The translations under genes and the position numbers were made by a program. Source: Didymella arachidicola (taxonomy: Eukaryota > Ascomycota > Dothideomycetes > Pleosporales > Didymellaceae). From it: a DNA stretch of 64,000 bases. The DNA is taken from positions 2,170,001 to 2,234,000 of the forward strand of contig CM049985.1 in NCBI GenBank assembly GCA_016630955.3, in the 5' to 3' direction. Positions 45,172-57,526 of this stretch are shown one piece after another (the stretch's first letter is position 1; the number at the start of each line of letters is the position of its first letter). Under the pieces are notes generated by a model. It searched no databases. It saw only the letters and a list, made by a program, of their open reading frames with translations, and had not been told where the DNA came from.

Positions 45172-45893
45172 GGTTGCTTCGCAGGGCTCACCGCCCACAA
45201 GTGCGCGTTTGTATGTTGCTTTGTCGTCTTAGGTATGGCGGGCACAAGCTAGGCATCATGTGTAGGTGGACGAATCATGCAAAAGTGGTGAAAGCCGTTG
45301 TGTTGACGCGTTGGTGATAGATAGGCGGTGGGCGTGGGAGGCCGCGCTAAATCGATCGTCCCGCCGCGAAGGTGCACTTCAATGTCGGGCTGGTTGAAGC
45401 AGAGCGAGGGTATGCGTCTGAAGGACAGGCCGCAAGTTGTCAAGTTGGGCGCGTAAGGATGCAATTCAGCTGAGACAGCGACTCGTCTCAGCGCATTGTG
45501 GAAGTGAAAGGTCGAATGTTTCCGAATCTGGTGGGGGCGCCTGCTGCTGCTGCAGGGTCCACGGGAGGTTGCTGGCAGATGAATCTCAAAATGTGAGCAG
45601 GCAAATGAGTAGTGCACATCCGCAGCGGGATCGTGTTTTTTGTCCGATATAAAGACACGAAGTCTGCTGTACGAGGCAAGTCACAGATTGCAGCTACAAT
45701 GCCCTTTGGTGATAGGTGCCCGCTCAGGGGTGCAAGAAGTGAATTTGCTACAAGGTGTCTAAGTCGTGTCCCTTCATGCTCCAATCCGAACTCCGTATTC
45801 CAAAAACGATTGTTATGTTGCTAGTAATTATAGTCTTGAAAGAGGTGTATGTACAATGAGAACGGGAATGTAACCATGCGTCCTGCAAGTGTT
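45172..45893. other. Intergenic, no gene seen
   Basis: The 5' flank of the Hook gene and the 3' flank of the protease inhibitor. Open frames here have no recognisable content. Confidence 0.5.
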
Positions 45894-46244
45894 TTAAGCC
45901 TCGCCTTGCGTTGTAACGACACCGTCCTCCTCAATCTCAACTTTGTATTTCTCGCCCATCGTGGTGACAAAGTCCAGAGCAGAGGCAGGTGCTTGGGCAG
46001 CGAAGCCCTTGATGATATCTGTCGCCATACGTTAGTCGGTCGCGGTATGCGGCGTCGCGCACTTCAACGTACTGTATTCGTGAGTAATGACACCCTTCGC
46101 CTTTCGAATACTCTCTTTGGCCTCCTCTACGATGTGGTCTGGGGTCTCGTTCGGGAAACTGATGATGACCGATCTCTGAGGAGCGACAGCCATGGTGGTA
46201 GCGGCGAACAACGCAGTCAAGACGGAGAGTGTAGCGAAGCGCAT
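45894..46244 (-). CDS. Secreted peptidase inhibitor, I9 type
   Basis: A 98-residue protein resembling the subtilisin propeptide fold (Pbi2 type), with a signal peptide (MRFATLSVLTALFAATTMA). Exons 46073-46244 and 45894-46018 join HEY to NIIKGFAAQ. Motifs include RSVIISFPNETPDHIVEEAKESIRK and the terminal strand KYKVEIEEDGVVTTQG. Unlike yeast Pbi2 it carries a signal sequence. It probably inhibits subtilisin-like proteases outside the cell or in the vacuole. Divergent from the second Zn2Cys6 regulator, 455 bp apart. Confidence 0.88.
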
Positions 46245-46699
46245 TGTGAAGTCTTCGATCGGATTTGTGAAAATTGTGCGAGTGGGGCTCTTATCAGGGT
46301 CGTCGTCAGGTGGGTGCGGTGTTCGTGGAGCCGTGGATTCTTAGGGAAGGTGGGAGCCTGGAGACAGTATGGGGTGAAGCAGCAGACCTCGGGAGTGCGT
46401 CATTGCGCCTTCTCCGCTCGACGCCGTTGGTGAATCACCCACCACCATCCTCTTCAATCACGATCGAGCCAGTGCGAGCTCGCCTTTGATCCACCTCTTC
46501 AGCGCAGCAGCGAAGGGAAACATTTGCTACGGAATCCGAAGCCTCGTCTGTCCGCGCTTTCAAGGGGGCACCAATCCAAAACCTGTAGATGTAGTAGAAC
46601 GAAGCGCCTACAGCCAAGGAATAGCCAGACTCAACCCATTTTGCTGACATGACGGCTATCAAGATCTAGAGAACTCTATAACGACTGCTGAATCTATCA
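46245..46699. promoter_or_regulatory. Divergent promoter, protease inhibitor and Zn2Cys6 regulator
   Basis: 455 bp between the start codons. No motif is called with confidence. Confidence 0.4.
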
Positions 46700-47863
46700 A
46701 TGCCAATCAGGCGAACACACACAAAGTCACGCCTTGGTTGCAGCCAGTGCAGAAAGAGACGAGTCAAATGTGATGAGCGAGAGCCACGATGTACCTCCTG
46801 TGTCCAGCGCGGTGACAGCTGCATCTATCTCAGATTTCCCACAAAATCGACATTAATCACCGCGTCAAAGAATTCAGTACCTCCGGTCAGCTCCAATTCG
46901 CCATCAGAAACAGGGACGGGTCAAGACTCTCCAGCCCCAACGGCCGCCGTCGATAGCCACGTAGAGGATGCCTTATGGAGCCCGGATAGAGTACGTGAGC
47001 TGGAGCTTCTCCATCATTGGTGCTTGAGGACTTCCAAAGATTTCACGCCAGACTTGGTCGACTTGTTCCAGGACTATTTGGTCAAGGTGGCCCTCAAAAC
47101 CCCCCATTTAATGAACGCTTTGCTCGCACTCGCGTCGTTCCATGTTGCCTGTGAAACCAACGATCCAGCTACTTCTCGCGACTTCACAAGCACAGGCATG
47201 GGCTACCACACTAGGGCAGTTGCTGGTTTGCGAGCTGTGCTCAGTTCACTCTCACCCGAGGCCTGCGATCCCGTCTTTGCTAGTTCGACGCTCATCATGG
47301 TATGCGTTATGATATCGCCCTTCCTTCCTGTTGTGCACAGTCGAACGTTCAACTTCACGGCCGAAGCCATTCTTCCGTTGGCGGACATACTGCGTGGACT
47401 CGGTCTGGTCATCGAAACCTCCCAACGAAAAGTGCAGCAAGGACCTCTCAGCGGCATTTTCAATGTCGCATGGCCGAGTCTACCCCACTCGACTGTCTCC
47501 CCCATCCTCGAAGACCTACGCAAGATTAACGGGATCAAATCAGACCATACGACTGCGCCTGTGTTTGAACATGCAATTCAGGCTCTCCAAAAGAAGATTC
47601 TCGACAATACCGCAGTCTTTCCCTGGATAGCACTCGCTGGACTGGAGTTCATTGAGCATCTGAGGCTGCAGAATACTGTTGCAATGGCCATTTTCATGCT
47701 CTGGGGAGCGCTGATGCACATGGCAGATGACCAATGGTGGGCACGATTCTCAGGAAAGAACTTGGTAAACGAAACCTCGACAATACTGAGCGCGAAGGAC
47801 GATGAGTTCACCGGAATCATTACTTGGTGTCGCCGGGAGGTTGGCCTGAGTGAGCGTTCATGA
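46700..47863 (+). CDS. Zn2Cys6 transcription factor
   Basis: A 387-residue single-exon regulator starting MPIRRTHTKSRLGC. The zinc cluster uses Cys14, 17, 24, 31, 34 and 41 (GCSQCRKRRVKC ... CTSCVQRGDSC). A short Ser/Pro-rich linker is followed by a helical region (ELELLHHWCLRTSKDF, LMNALLALASFHVAC) typical of the sterol-uptake (Upc2) group of regulators. Target genes are unknown; its only divergent neighbour is the inhibitor gene. Confidence 0.9.
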   Translation: MPIRRTHTKSRLGCSQCRKRRVKCDEREPRCTSCVQRGDSCIYLRFPTKSTLITASKNSVPPVSSNSPSETGTGQDSPAPTAAVDSHVEDALWSPDRVRELELLHHWCLRTSKDFTPDLVDLFQDYLVKVALKTPHLMNALLALASFHVACETNDPATSRDFTSTGMGYHTRAVAGLRAVLSSLSPEACDPVFASSTLIMVCVMISPFLPVVHSRTFNFTAEAILPLADILRGLGLVIETSQRKVQQGPLSGIFNVAWPSLPHSTVSPILEDLRKINGIKSDHTTAPVFEHAIQALQKKILDNTAVFPWIALAGLEFIEHLRLQNTVAMAIFMLWGALMHMADDQWWARFSGKNLVNETSTILSAKDDEFTGIITWCRREVGLSERS

Positions 47864-48017
47864 CCTGTGAGATCATACCTCCTTCGACTTCGGTCAACAC
47901 GTCAAAGACTATGTCTAGCTAGCTTGGCAACATAGTTTCTCTGCTAGATATTTGCTGTAGAACGGTATATGAGACGATCTCAAACTGAGACTTACAGCAG
48001 AGCTTGTCGTGTGCGAC

Positions 48018-49104
48018 CTACTTGAGCTCACTTGCATTCGCCCTCACACTCTCCTCCAGCGGCGTATACCCATGGCCATAGGCCTCTTTGAGCAATCCCT
48101 CGACCTCATCTTTCATCAGATTAGTAATCTCGTCCGTCCCATCGTCCCCAAAGTCCGCAAATTCGTGCTCCGGGTATTCCTTGCGCAGGATTTGAACGAT
48201 CTTACTAATCGGCGCGGGCGCAACCATACCCAACAACCTCCTGCCCTCCAGCTTCGGGTTCGCCAGCGCAATGACATGCAACTTCGCGTCATCCCTGACG
48301 TCGATGAAATGCTCGGGAGCCCGCTTCAACGCTTCGTACTTTCCATCCCACAGACTCTTGACCCATCCCGCCGTCGTACGGTAGCCTTGATGCTGCGGCT
48401 GCAAAACAGGCCCCAGGTTGCCATTAGGATTCACGCAGTTGACCACAATTTTGGTGCCAGTTTCGTCTTTCCACTTCTGCATTGCGCGCTCAACTTCGAC
48501 TTTGGACGCCGAGTACACGGTTGCGCCACCTGCGTCAGCCCCTTTCTCTTTCACGGCTGCAATCGCGGCTTCATTGAAGGTACGCTCGTCCACGGTAAAA
48601 GGGACACTGGGCCTGGGCTGGGTCACTGCGAAGGATGAGGATGTGTATACGAAACGTGTGATACCCGCCTCGGCAGCGGTCTTGAGCGCGCTCATAGCCA
48701 TGCTGACTGTGTATGGGATGGCAACCGCTGGGTCGCCGGATCCGCTCATGTCATGTGCGACGTGGATGAAGCCGCTTGCACCTACGCGACAGAGTCAACA
48801 CATCATCTCATCAAGTTTGAGATATCGAGATTGGCGTTCACGCACCTCGCACAGCTTCGGACAGGGCATTGGACGTGGTGGGATCCGGGACGGAGACCAA
48901 CTCGAACTTCCCTGCACCGTGCTTGGCATCAAAGTATTCTTTCAGCCACTGACTCCTTGTCGCGTCTCGCGATGTACCGCGGACTTTGAAGCCAGCAGCG
49001 AGGACCTGGTCTGCGACATGTGAGCCGATGAAGCCACTACAGCCTGTCACTACGACGGTGGAGCCGTAAGGAATCGCTGGATTGGGAATGCCGGGGATGG
49101 TCAT
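48018..49104 (-). CDS. NAD-dependent epimerase/dehydratase-like reductase
   Basis: A 340-residue extended short-chain reductase of the dihydroflavonol/aldehyde-reductase group. Exons 48846-49104 and 48018-48781 join at RG-ASGFIHVAHD. The cofactor loop is TGCSGFIGSHV; SSSFAV and YSASK carry the catalytic Ser, Tyr and Lys, and NPNGNLGP and HFIDVRDDAKLHV are family blocks. The substrate is probably a small aldehyde or ketone; it is not readable from sequence. Confidence 0.93.
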
Positions 49105-49919
49105 GGTTTTAAGTTGTGTCCTGTGACGGGAAAGAGTTGAAAGACGTCAAATACGAAGTGATTAACTTGCGCTTCCTCTGTCGATAGATGTTTGGAACTT
49201 TGAGCGAAATGGAGTAGTCGCGGTAAAGCCTCCGAGGTGACGTAACGATGGTAAACTATCCCACCGGGTACCCACATTAAGCCGTCCGGTGCAATAAGCT
49301 ACACTGTGAGGGTTCAATGTATACCGAGGACCTTCTGCAATTTTGTTAGTTGAATCATGCACCGCAGATTCAGCTATGAAGACGTTGAGAATTTCGATGC
49401 TTTCATTTCAGTGCCTAGCAGCACTGCTATCTACGGTTGGTGCGATACAGAAATGAAGAACGCCTTCCGAATGTTGTGACCGCCGCCAATGTCGCGGCTA
49501 AGTTCTCGCCATAGACGTTTTGTTGCGCTGAGCGCTGAAAAATACAATCATTGTGAAGCGAATCGGTAGGGTTAAACAAGGGCAGAACGCGCAAGGGTTG
49601 TACAGAACAGGGGAAGAAAAGAAAGCTCCATGCAGCGCCTGATGATGCATCACAACCCAAGCTCCACAGATACTGATGTTGCCGTACTATACAAAGCGAT
49701 CTGTCAAGGGCGAGCGACATGCATGAGGCTAGAGCGGAAGCTCAAGGATGCCTAAGCAAGGTCGAAGATAGAAGAGATCATTACCCGAGGGCAGCCAAAA
49801 GCAAACATCGACAAAATTCGAGACGTTGTGTGGAAGAATGTCGTGTAGTGGTGCAGCAAGAGTATGCGTCCAGTGTGACCATAACTCGTTAGGTCATAAC
49901 GTCGTCAGAGACTTTTCGG
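49105..49919. other. Intergenic, no gene seen
   Basis: The 5' flank of the reductase and the 3' flank of the Pumilio gene. It probably contains the Pumilio 3' UTR. Confidence 0.5.
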
Positions 49920-52900
49920 CTAGAAGAAGTTGCTCACGCCAGCGGGCTGAGCATACTGCTGGTAGCCCTGGTTGTGTACAGAGTTGCCGAAGTGGTGAGG
50001 TACAGGTGGGTTGCTGAGTCGATGAGGCTGTCGGTGGGGTTGAGGCGACGCAATGTTGGCACCGTAGTTGGCAGAGGCAGTGTACATAGGAGGCTGGAAT
50101 GGAGTGCCGGCTTCGGAGGTCTGAGCACCAGAGATGGTGCTAGGCGAAGCATGACCTGACGGAGCGCGACCGGTAAAGGCCGCGAGACGACCCTCACGCT
50201 CCTGGACCTTTGTCTGAATTCGGCGACCGTAAGGGGTCTGGCGAATCTGAGGGAGGATGGGCCGCATAGCATCGATAAGCTGTATGCAGAGCTCAGACGG
50301 GGCGAACTCGAGAGCGGTTTGGATGACGTAATTGCCGTAAGAATCGCGCATGAGCCGCTCAAGCTGCTCGACATCAACCAACTCCTCAATCATAGCAGCC
50401 TTGGTCGACATCTCAGCACAGCGGATGCACTTCTCGATGACGTTGGAGCTAAACTTCTGCATCGACAGCTCGGCAATCTTGCCCCTGAAGCCGAGGCACA
50501 GGGGAGTCGTGAAGTTGGGATCATTCAGATCGAGGATATACTGGACAACATAGTTGCCAAAGGGATCCTGCACCAGATGGAAGCTGTGAGCGGTGATCTG
50601 GCGAACAAGGTCAACCTTCTGGAAGCCGGAAGCGTGGTCGATGCAGCGCTGGAGGACACAGCAGCCATGACGGTGAGTGCCGACAACGATGCAGTGCTCG
50701 CCTACAGCATCGAAGATGAACTGAGCCTCTGCAGACTTGAGGTGGTTAAGGCACTTCTGGATGACGTGATTGCCGTTTAGGTCCTGGATCAGGTCAACGA
50801 CCTGGCCAGACAAGGCCTCGATGATGATCTGCGTCTGCTCCTCGGTAGAGATGAACTCGATCATCTTCTGCAGGGCGCGAGTACCGTGCTGGTTCAGCGC
50901 AATGGAGACCATGGCGGGAGCAGCATTGCGAACAAGAGTGGTGCGCTGCTCGTCGTTTGTGAACTCGAGAAGCTTCTGGCAGAGGTAGTTGCCGAAGGGG
51001 TCAGTCATGAGCTCGACAACATGAGGAGCAGTCTCATCAAAGATGATCTGCAGGTGCTCGGTGTTGCGCTCCTCGAGCTTCTTTTGCAAGAAGCGACAGC
51101 CGTGTTGATCCTTGCACAAGCTGTAGATCTCATGGCGGGGCATGGTCTTCAGATCATAGTTCATAAAGCGATTGGCGTCGTTCTGCATGCGGCGGCTCTG
51201 AATTACACGAGCCTGGCTATCTTGAACCCGACCGTTGGGACCGTAGGTGGCGTACGGGTTGTAGTACTGGCCAGCGCCAGGATACATGCCGTTTGGTCCG
51301 TAGGGAGGCGGCCCACCGTACTGAGGGCTGAGGTTCATGCCGTTCATGGCATTGTTGAGCACGTTCATGCCGTAACCGTAGTACGGGGCATTGCCTGCAG
51401 TTGTAGAAGAGTACTGCGACGTATTTGGACCGCCGACTGTACCGCTAACGTTGCCGTTGGTGGGACCTGCGGATGTGATAGCGGGCCCAAAGGGAGCAGC
51501 GCTCGCGTGGAGACCAGAAGAAACAGGGCGGTACTCTTGCTCCTTGAAGCCAGTCGAAAGCTCACGGCTGTGACGGTGAGACACGGCGTGAGGCGGAATG
51601 CGACCAAGGTTTGCGTTGTGTTGGTTGAAATGCTGCTCAGCGTGTGCATTACTACCACCATTCATGCCACCATTCATGCCGTTGCCATTTGCTCCGTTAC
51701 CATTCTTCAAAGTGGGAACGTTGCTCGCAGAAAAGGACTGAGTCAGCTTGGGCATGCCGCCATTCGGGCTGGCAAAGCTTGAACGTTGGTTATCTGACCG
51801 AAGAGGGCTGGTGAAGTTGAACTCAACGGACTGGCGGTTGCTCTTGGGGGTTGTCTGGCCGTTGGCGGCGCTCTTCTCGTAGTCCTCAGCCGCCTGCGAG
51901 CCTTTGCGAAATGTGTTAGCAGGAAGCGATTGTTGAGCCTGACGATGCGTGCGGTAATGCGGCCAACCAGACTGGGACTCCGGACCAGGAGATTGGGAAA
52001 GTGCTAAATCAAGCGCGGCAGAAGAGGCAGAGAAGGAGGTGCCATTACCTGCATCGCCGCGACGGACGAGGATAGGAAACTTGTCGTTCGTGTTGCTCAT
52101 CTGGAGATAGGCCTTGTGGTCAGGAGCAGCTGCGGGGTTGTGCACCTTATCTTCCTCGCCGAACAGGTAGCCAGTGGTGTCGATGTGACCCAGGACAGAA
52201 GCAAGATCTGGGAGGTTGTCACGGCCACGAAGGTCAAGGCCAGTCACAGGCATCGACATACGGTTGTTCCTGTAGCAGCTCAATCAGTTTACGAACTTCG
52301 TCGTCGCGTTGGAATGTGGGATGCGGGCATAGGGCTGGTGGCACAGCCCTACGTCACCACCGCAAGTAAAGGAGAGGAGAGCCTTACTTTCGTGAGGCGG
52401 GGCTCAGAGGAGTGAAGTCGTCGTTGTCGAAGTCATCGTGCTCCTCGTCAGAGTTGCGGCGAGTGCCAGGCACTGATTGGGAAGGCAGTCCGTTATTGTC
52501 GAAGAACGAAGACGAAGGCGGTGACGTGACCTGGGAGTTGGCACGGCTGCCGCGAGGAGTGATCCTGGTGGTGGGCTGCTGAATGCTGGACATGCTGAAA
52601 CGGTTTGGTCGAGAGAAAGCGCTTGGGAAACCGTTATCGCTGTACTCCGGAGGAGTAGTGGGCTGGCTCTGTGCGGGCTTATTGAAGCGGACTTCGGAGG
52701 ACAGGCGGTGGATCTCCTCTTCTCCACGTCGAGACTGCAAATCGATGAGTTCCATTTCAGCCTCAAAGCGTCTACGTTGCTCCTTTAAATATTCGTACTC
52801 AAGCTTCTTCTTCTCGAGCTAACAATCAGTTAGCACAGTCACGCGGTCGACTGCGTGTGCTTTTGAGGCAACAAGCGACCAACGGTAAGGTCTGGAAAGA

Positions 52901-53602
52901 TGGAATGAAATGGTGAAATGGTGAAATGGATAGATCTGAATCTCTGAGAGAGACAGGAGAGTACAAAGGATACTAGTAGCAATATTGGTGGGGTTGATGA
53001 AAGTGCACGGGCATGGGTGAGGTAAACACGTGGGAAGGCGTTAAGACGTGGTTGTTTCCAAAACGGTCTTGGCAAACGTGGGAAATCGCGCAGTTCGACG
53101 TGAGAGACGATAAGAGAGTCGAAGTGAATGAGAGATGCTTACCACTTGAAGCTTGTGGTAAGTCTGTCAAGGCTGTCAGCAATTATCCCTTATTCAATAT
53201 GTATTGTCTGGTACCGAACACCACTCAGTCCCTCGTTGCAAAACATGCACATGCAAGCAAAAGCTGGCAGATAACACATGTCTGTACTCTCGGGCTCAAG
53301 TCTTGGTGTTGGTGCCAAATTGACGGAGCTCCGGTACGTACCGCGGTGGTGAATTCTTGAGGCTCAGCAGCTTGCCTGCGCTGTTGGCCGATGGGCGACA
53401 ACGGGGTGTTCACAGTGGGTATGTTGTTCGTGGTGAAGCGTCGATGCAGCTGACCACGCACATCACTATTATTGGGGGCGGCAGCCTGGGAGCCGAAGGT
53501 GCTGCGCAGCGGAGATGTGAGGCCAAGAGCAGCAAATGACGACTGCTCCTCGCGAGGAGAGCGGAGACCGCCGCGGTCACCAAAGCCGGAAGAGAAGGCC
53601 AT
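49920..53602 (-). CDS. Pumilio-family (PUF) RNA-binding protein
   Basis: A 1,020-residue post-transcriptional regulator. Exons are 53342-53602, 53143-53163 (21 nt, TYHKLQV), 52388-52818 and 49920-52269. The N-terminal part is disordered with a charged helix (LEKKKLEYEYLKEQRRRFEAEM). A Gly/Asn-rich stretch precedes the PUF array at about 608-921. Eight repeats are visible, with tripartite recognition motifs such as DQHGCRFLQ, DPFGNYLCQ, NQHGTRALQ, DLNGNHVIQ, HRHGCCVLQ, DPFGNYVVQ, KFSSNVIEK and DSYGNYVIQ. The array is of the Puf3/Puf4 class; RNA targets are not inferable. Confidence 0.95.
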
Positions 53603-55945
53603 AGTCAACTAGAAATACACTGCACTGTCGTCAGCATATTTGTCCCTCGCATCTCGAATGTGGGGTTGAGGGCGGTGAGGGAGGGGTGCTGCAGCTGCGC
53701 AATGCGCGCCTGCTCTCCGAAGAGCGGACAGCACACAACAGCGTGGCTATGTGCAGACAGGGGCGCGACATACACAGTCAAGTTACTCGTACTCGTACAC
53801 AGGGCAAGTGCCCTCGGTGGCCTTTGGTTGTGCGGACGCGAATGAGGAACGTCGTCAACCAGCAGAAGTCGGTGGTGAGGGCTCAGTGGTATCCTAGTGG
53901 CACGGGGTGAGGCCTGATCTATGCGCCAGACCAGCCAAAATTGGATATACGCGGCTTATGGAAGGGACCGACAGAGGGAAACGTCAAGATAGGCCGCCTG
54001 TCAGTCCTCGAGTATGATTCAAGCGCTTGTGGGTAGAAAAGAAGGAGCGATCTTCAGCAGCGAAGTTCATATGGCAGGCGTGGACCCTGAGCTCATTGGG
54101 AAGGCACCATGCATACGCGCTAGAAATGACCCTCACACGGGAATCCGCAAAGTGCTTCAAAGACGACCCGTGCCTGGCCTTGAGCGCACATGCACCGTTC
54201 TGCTTGGATCACGTCGATCTACACGAACGTGCGTCCGCTGTGGCATCTCCAGCTTCTCCCATTCTTCATCCCTTTCAAGCTGCATTGGAGCTCAGCACCA
54301 TCTGTCAGCCTCCTAGTAGCCACCCACGCCACCGTGGCACTCTCAGTTCGCAGCGCCTCGGCCCATCATTTGAGAAACTTCTAGTCTAGTGACCCACTGG
54401 CTGCCCAATCTGCGCGGTAAACGTGCTGCTCGAAAGCTCCTTGACAATGTGACAAGCAGCTTCCAGGCCTCTGGACCCAGCCAGGGATGTTGAGTACCGC
54501 CAAACAGTGGGCTTCCAGCAAGGCTCACACGTCATTCAGCAGCAGCTCTAAATCCATCGTCACACAGTGCAGCCAATCACCCGCGCTCATGACTGGAAGG
54601 CAAGGGAGGGGCAACACTCTTGTTCACTTCCACGGCCGGAGTGCGAGCAGCGGGGCAGCGTGGCTCGTTCAAAACGCCGGTAGATGCCGCCGTACAGTAG
54701 GTACTTTAGAAGCGGTAGAGTACTCCCCTCATGCTGAGAAACACATCTCCCACGACAATCAGTGAGGAACAAAGGGCAGAAATGCGGTTGATATGCACAG
54801 CATTACCGGCAGCTGCACTGTGCACCACCGTTCTGGAGAAATCCCGAAGTCCACACATGTTTGTTGATCCTTCTCTAGCAGGCAAGCATCACTTTCTGGA
54901 AGCGGTGAATGGCCCAGAGCGACCAACACGAAATGGATTACCTCTCGCCATGCCCTGACGCTCAGCAGACCAGCAACATTCCACCGACTTCCCTGGAGAA
55001 ACGGTCACGCTGCTAATTACCTTCACCCAGTTCTGGGGCACACAGGGCAACAAAGGCCCATGGCCCGCTCTTGCGCAATCCACGGCTATCATGGCAGACG
55101 CGGTTAGGCTAGGAACCGCATCTGCAATCCTACACCGCTATCTCGAAACAGTCCGCGCTAGGCCATGCCCGCCGCGTTTCAGGTCGAGGGGTCCAGCCAT
55201 TCGCTTTTCTGCTTCCCCGCACGGCGAATCGGCTGCCGCCGTCTCAGCCCGCCCTCACTTCAGCGGAGCAGCACCCGCCAGCACGAGAAGTGATTCCGAA
55301 GGCGTCAACAGCATGCTGTCACGGAGATGAAGGGGCGGGTATTGATAGGCAACAGCGACGCTGTTGTCGGAATTTCGAGCTGATTAGTACTTCACATCAC
55401 CAACTTGAGTTCGAAACAAGATGAAAAGTAAAAGCAACTTGTACACCCACATCAAACTCGCTTCATCTTTCCTTCTGTAGTGACCTGCGCCGCTGCGGGG
55501 CATGCTTCGAGAAGACTGTCCGTCATCGAATGAGTACTGCAGGCTCCCGTGACAGCGCATACCGAACGCCCGCAACGTGCGCTGGCAGGCCAGCAAGCGA
55601 ACGTGGCAAGCCTTGCTCGGGCGCAAACCTTATTTATGTATGTCAGTGCTGGCAGTCAGTGCTGGCAAGACAAACATGAAGGGCATGCAAGGGCGAGACG
55701 TGGCGTTTTGTGGGACAGTGTCGTTGTAGGCGTGATGAAATTTGCAAATGGATTTCGGGAGGACGAGTCGACGGTTCACGGCGGTCAAGACCGATGGTAC
55801 ATAAGGGTGATAGACCCCATAAAGAGCATCCATTCGGCGTTGTCACGAGCACAGCATAATGAGAAAGCGAGAAGGAATAAGATTGTGACGTGTTACATGC
55901 ATGCATTATCATCTACACATTATCGTGGAAGCGTTCGTACAGTCT
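53603..55945. other. Long intergenic region, no gene seen
   Basis: About 2.3 kb between the Pumilio 5' end and the aminopeptidase 3' end. It may carry a long Pumilio leader. Several open frames of 60-140 codons lack domain or signal features and I do not accept them. Confidence 0.5.
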
Positions 55946-57526
55946 TTAGTACAGCTTCAGCGAACGCTTGACACCAGCAACGGTCTTACGGACCTCAGAC
56001 ACGCTCCTCTTAGTAGTGGTGTTACCCACGGGAGTACGAGCTGGAAAGCCTTCCCACGAGGTGGCGTACTTGGAAACAGCAGCCGCAATACCGCGAACGT
56101 GCAGCAGCCAAGCCTCCTGGTTGAGGTTCTCTACTGTATCACCAGCTTGGTGGTAGTTTGGATCCAGTATGGCTCCCGATGTACCCCCCCAGATCTTCTG
56201 CTCCTCCTCGGTTTTGACCTCGTCAGCACCGGTGGTAGTACCTCCGGCAGGAATGTTGGCATCGAGGAAGGGACCGTAGTCAGAGCGGCCGTTGAACTCG
56301 GTGGCGTTGGACGGAACGCCAACACGGACGAAGTACTTTTCGAAGAATTCCTCAATCTGGTCGCTACCGCTGGGGCCGGTGAGGCCGTAGGCGCTGCCAT
56401 CACCGTCGTAGATCTGGTGAACGTAGTTGGGCGAGGCGATCATGTCGAAGTTGAGGTAAGCACGGATCTTAAGCGACTCCGCAGGGGTGAGGCTCTCAAC
56501 GAAGTAGGTGGAACCGAGAAGGCCGGACTCTTCTCCAGACCAGAAGCCGAAAGTGACGGCGTTCTTAACGTTGTACTTAGCAAGTGCCTTCGCAACGTTG
56601 AGTATGCCGACGGTTCCACTGCCATCGTCGTTGATACCTGGTCCAGCGCCGACGGAGTCAGTGTGAGCACCGAGAGCGAGCTGGTTGTTCTTGTCACCGC
56701 ACTTGCTAGTGGCCAAGACGTTGTTGGTAGTGATGATCTGGATGTCAGTTAAGACATCCAGGGTGGCAGTTACGTTAGCACCGCTGGAGAGCTGGGAGAG
56801 GTAGGCCTGACCCTCAGCCTGAGAAACGCCGACTGTCGCGACGTAAGGGCCCTCGGGGCGAGGAGGAGGGCCAAGGGTGGCAGAGACGGTACCGGCAACA
56901 TTGTTGTAGACGACAGCACCGACGGCACCTGCGCCGCCAGCAAGAGCAGACTTCAAGCCAAAGTCGCAGCTACCACGGGAGATGAGGGCGATGTTGCCGG
57001 CCAGGGTCGCTGGGTAGTCGGACGCTTCACAACCCAGGTTACCTACGGCGACCAACGGTGCAGTAACGGTGCCGGAAGTAGAGTTGGAGTACTCAAAGAG
57101 AGTGGCATTAATGGTCTTTCCTCCAATGGTGAAAGTGTTGATGGTGCCGTTCAACATGACATAGTTGGAGAAAGGCTGGAGGGTGACATCATAGTATGAA
57201 GTGGACTCAAGCTCCTTCTTCAGCCAGTTAACAGTGTCGTTGTGCGCCTTACCGCCCATGATCCTGTTACGGTCTGGGTAGCTGTAGGCAAAGTCCTGGA
57301 GCTGCTGGGCACCCCTCAGCAGCTTCTTCGAGGTGATGTCGGCTTCGAGCTTCCTCTGGGTGTTTGTTAGCTACTGTAGATCTTCAAATTAGGCTGAAAG
57401 GCATACCGAAGTGACATCAGGCCTCTTCTTGCACGGCTTGTCATTTTGGCCGGCTTGACGCCCTTGGAGTTCTGTGGTCGCCGACACAGCAGCGGCGAGA
57501 GCAGCGAGCGCAACTGTGACCTTCAT
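55946..57526 (-). CDS. Secreted M28 aminopeptidase with PA domain
   Basis: A 509-residue zinc aminopeptidase of the vacuolar/secreted leucine aminopeptidase (LAP2/Ape3) type. Exons 57407-57526 and 55946-57355 join with no frame loss. The signal peptide is MKVTVALAALAAAVSA. A protease-associated domain (about 120-230) interrupts the start of the catalytic domain. Zinc ligands are seen in LGAHTDSVGAGPGINDDGSG, FWSGEESGLLGS, LNFDMIAS and the C-terminal HQAGDTVENL. Many N-glycosylation sites support passage through the secretory pathway. Confidence 0.95.

Noticed and set aside
50886..51782. 298-codon plus-strand open frame
   Set aside because: Lies antisense to the PUF repeats, which are unmistakable on the minus strand.
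54014..55330. Several 60-120 codon frames in the Pumilio upstream region
   Set aside because: They overlap in different phases and show no signal peptide, domain or coherent composition.
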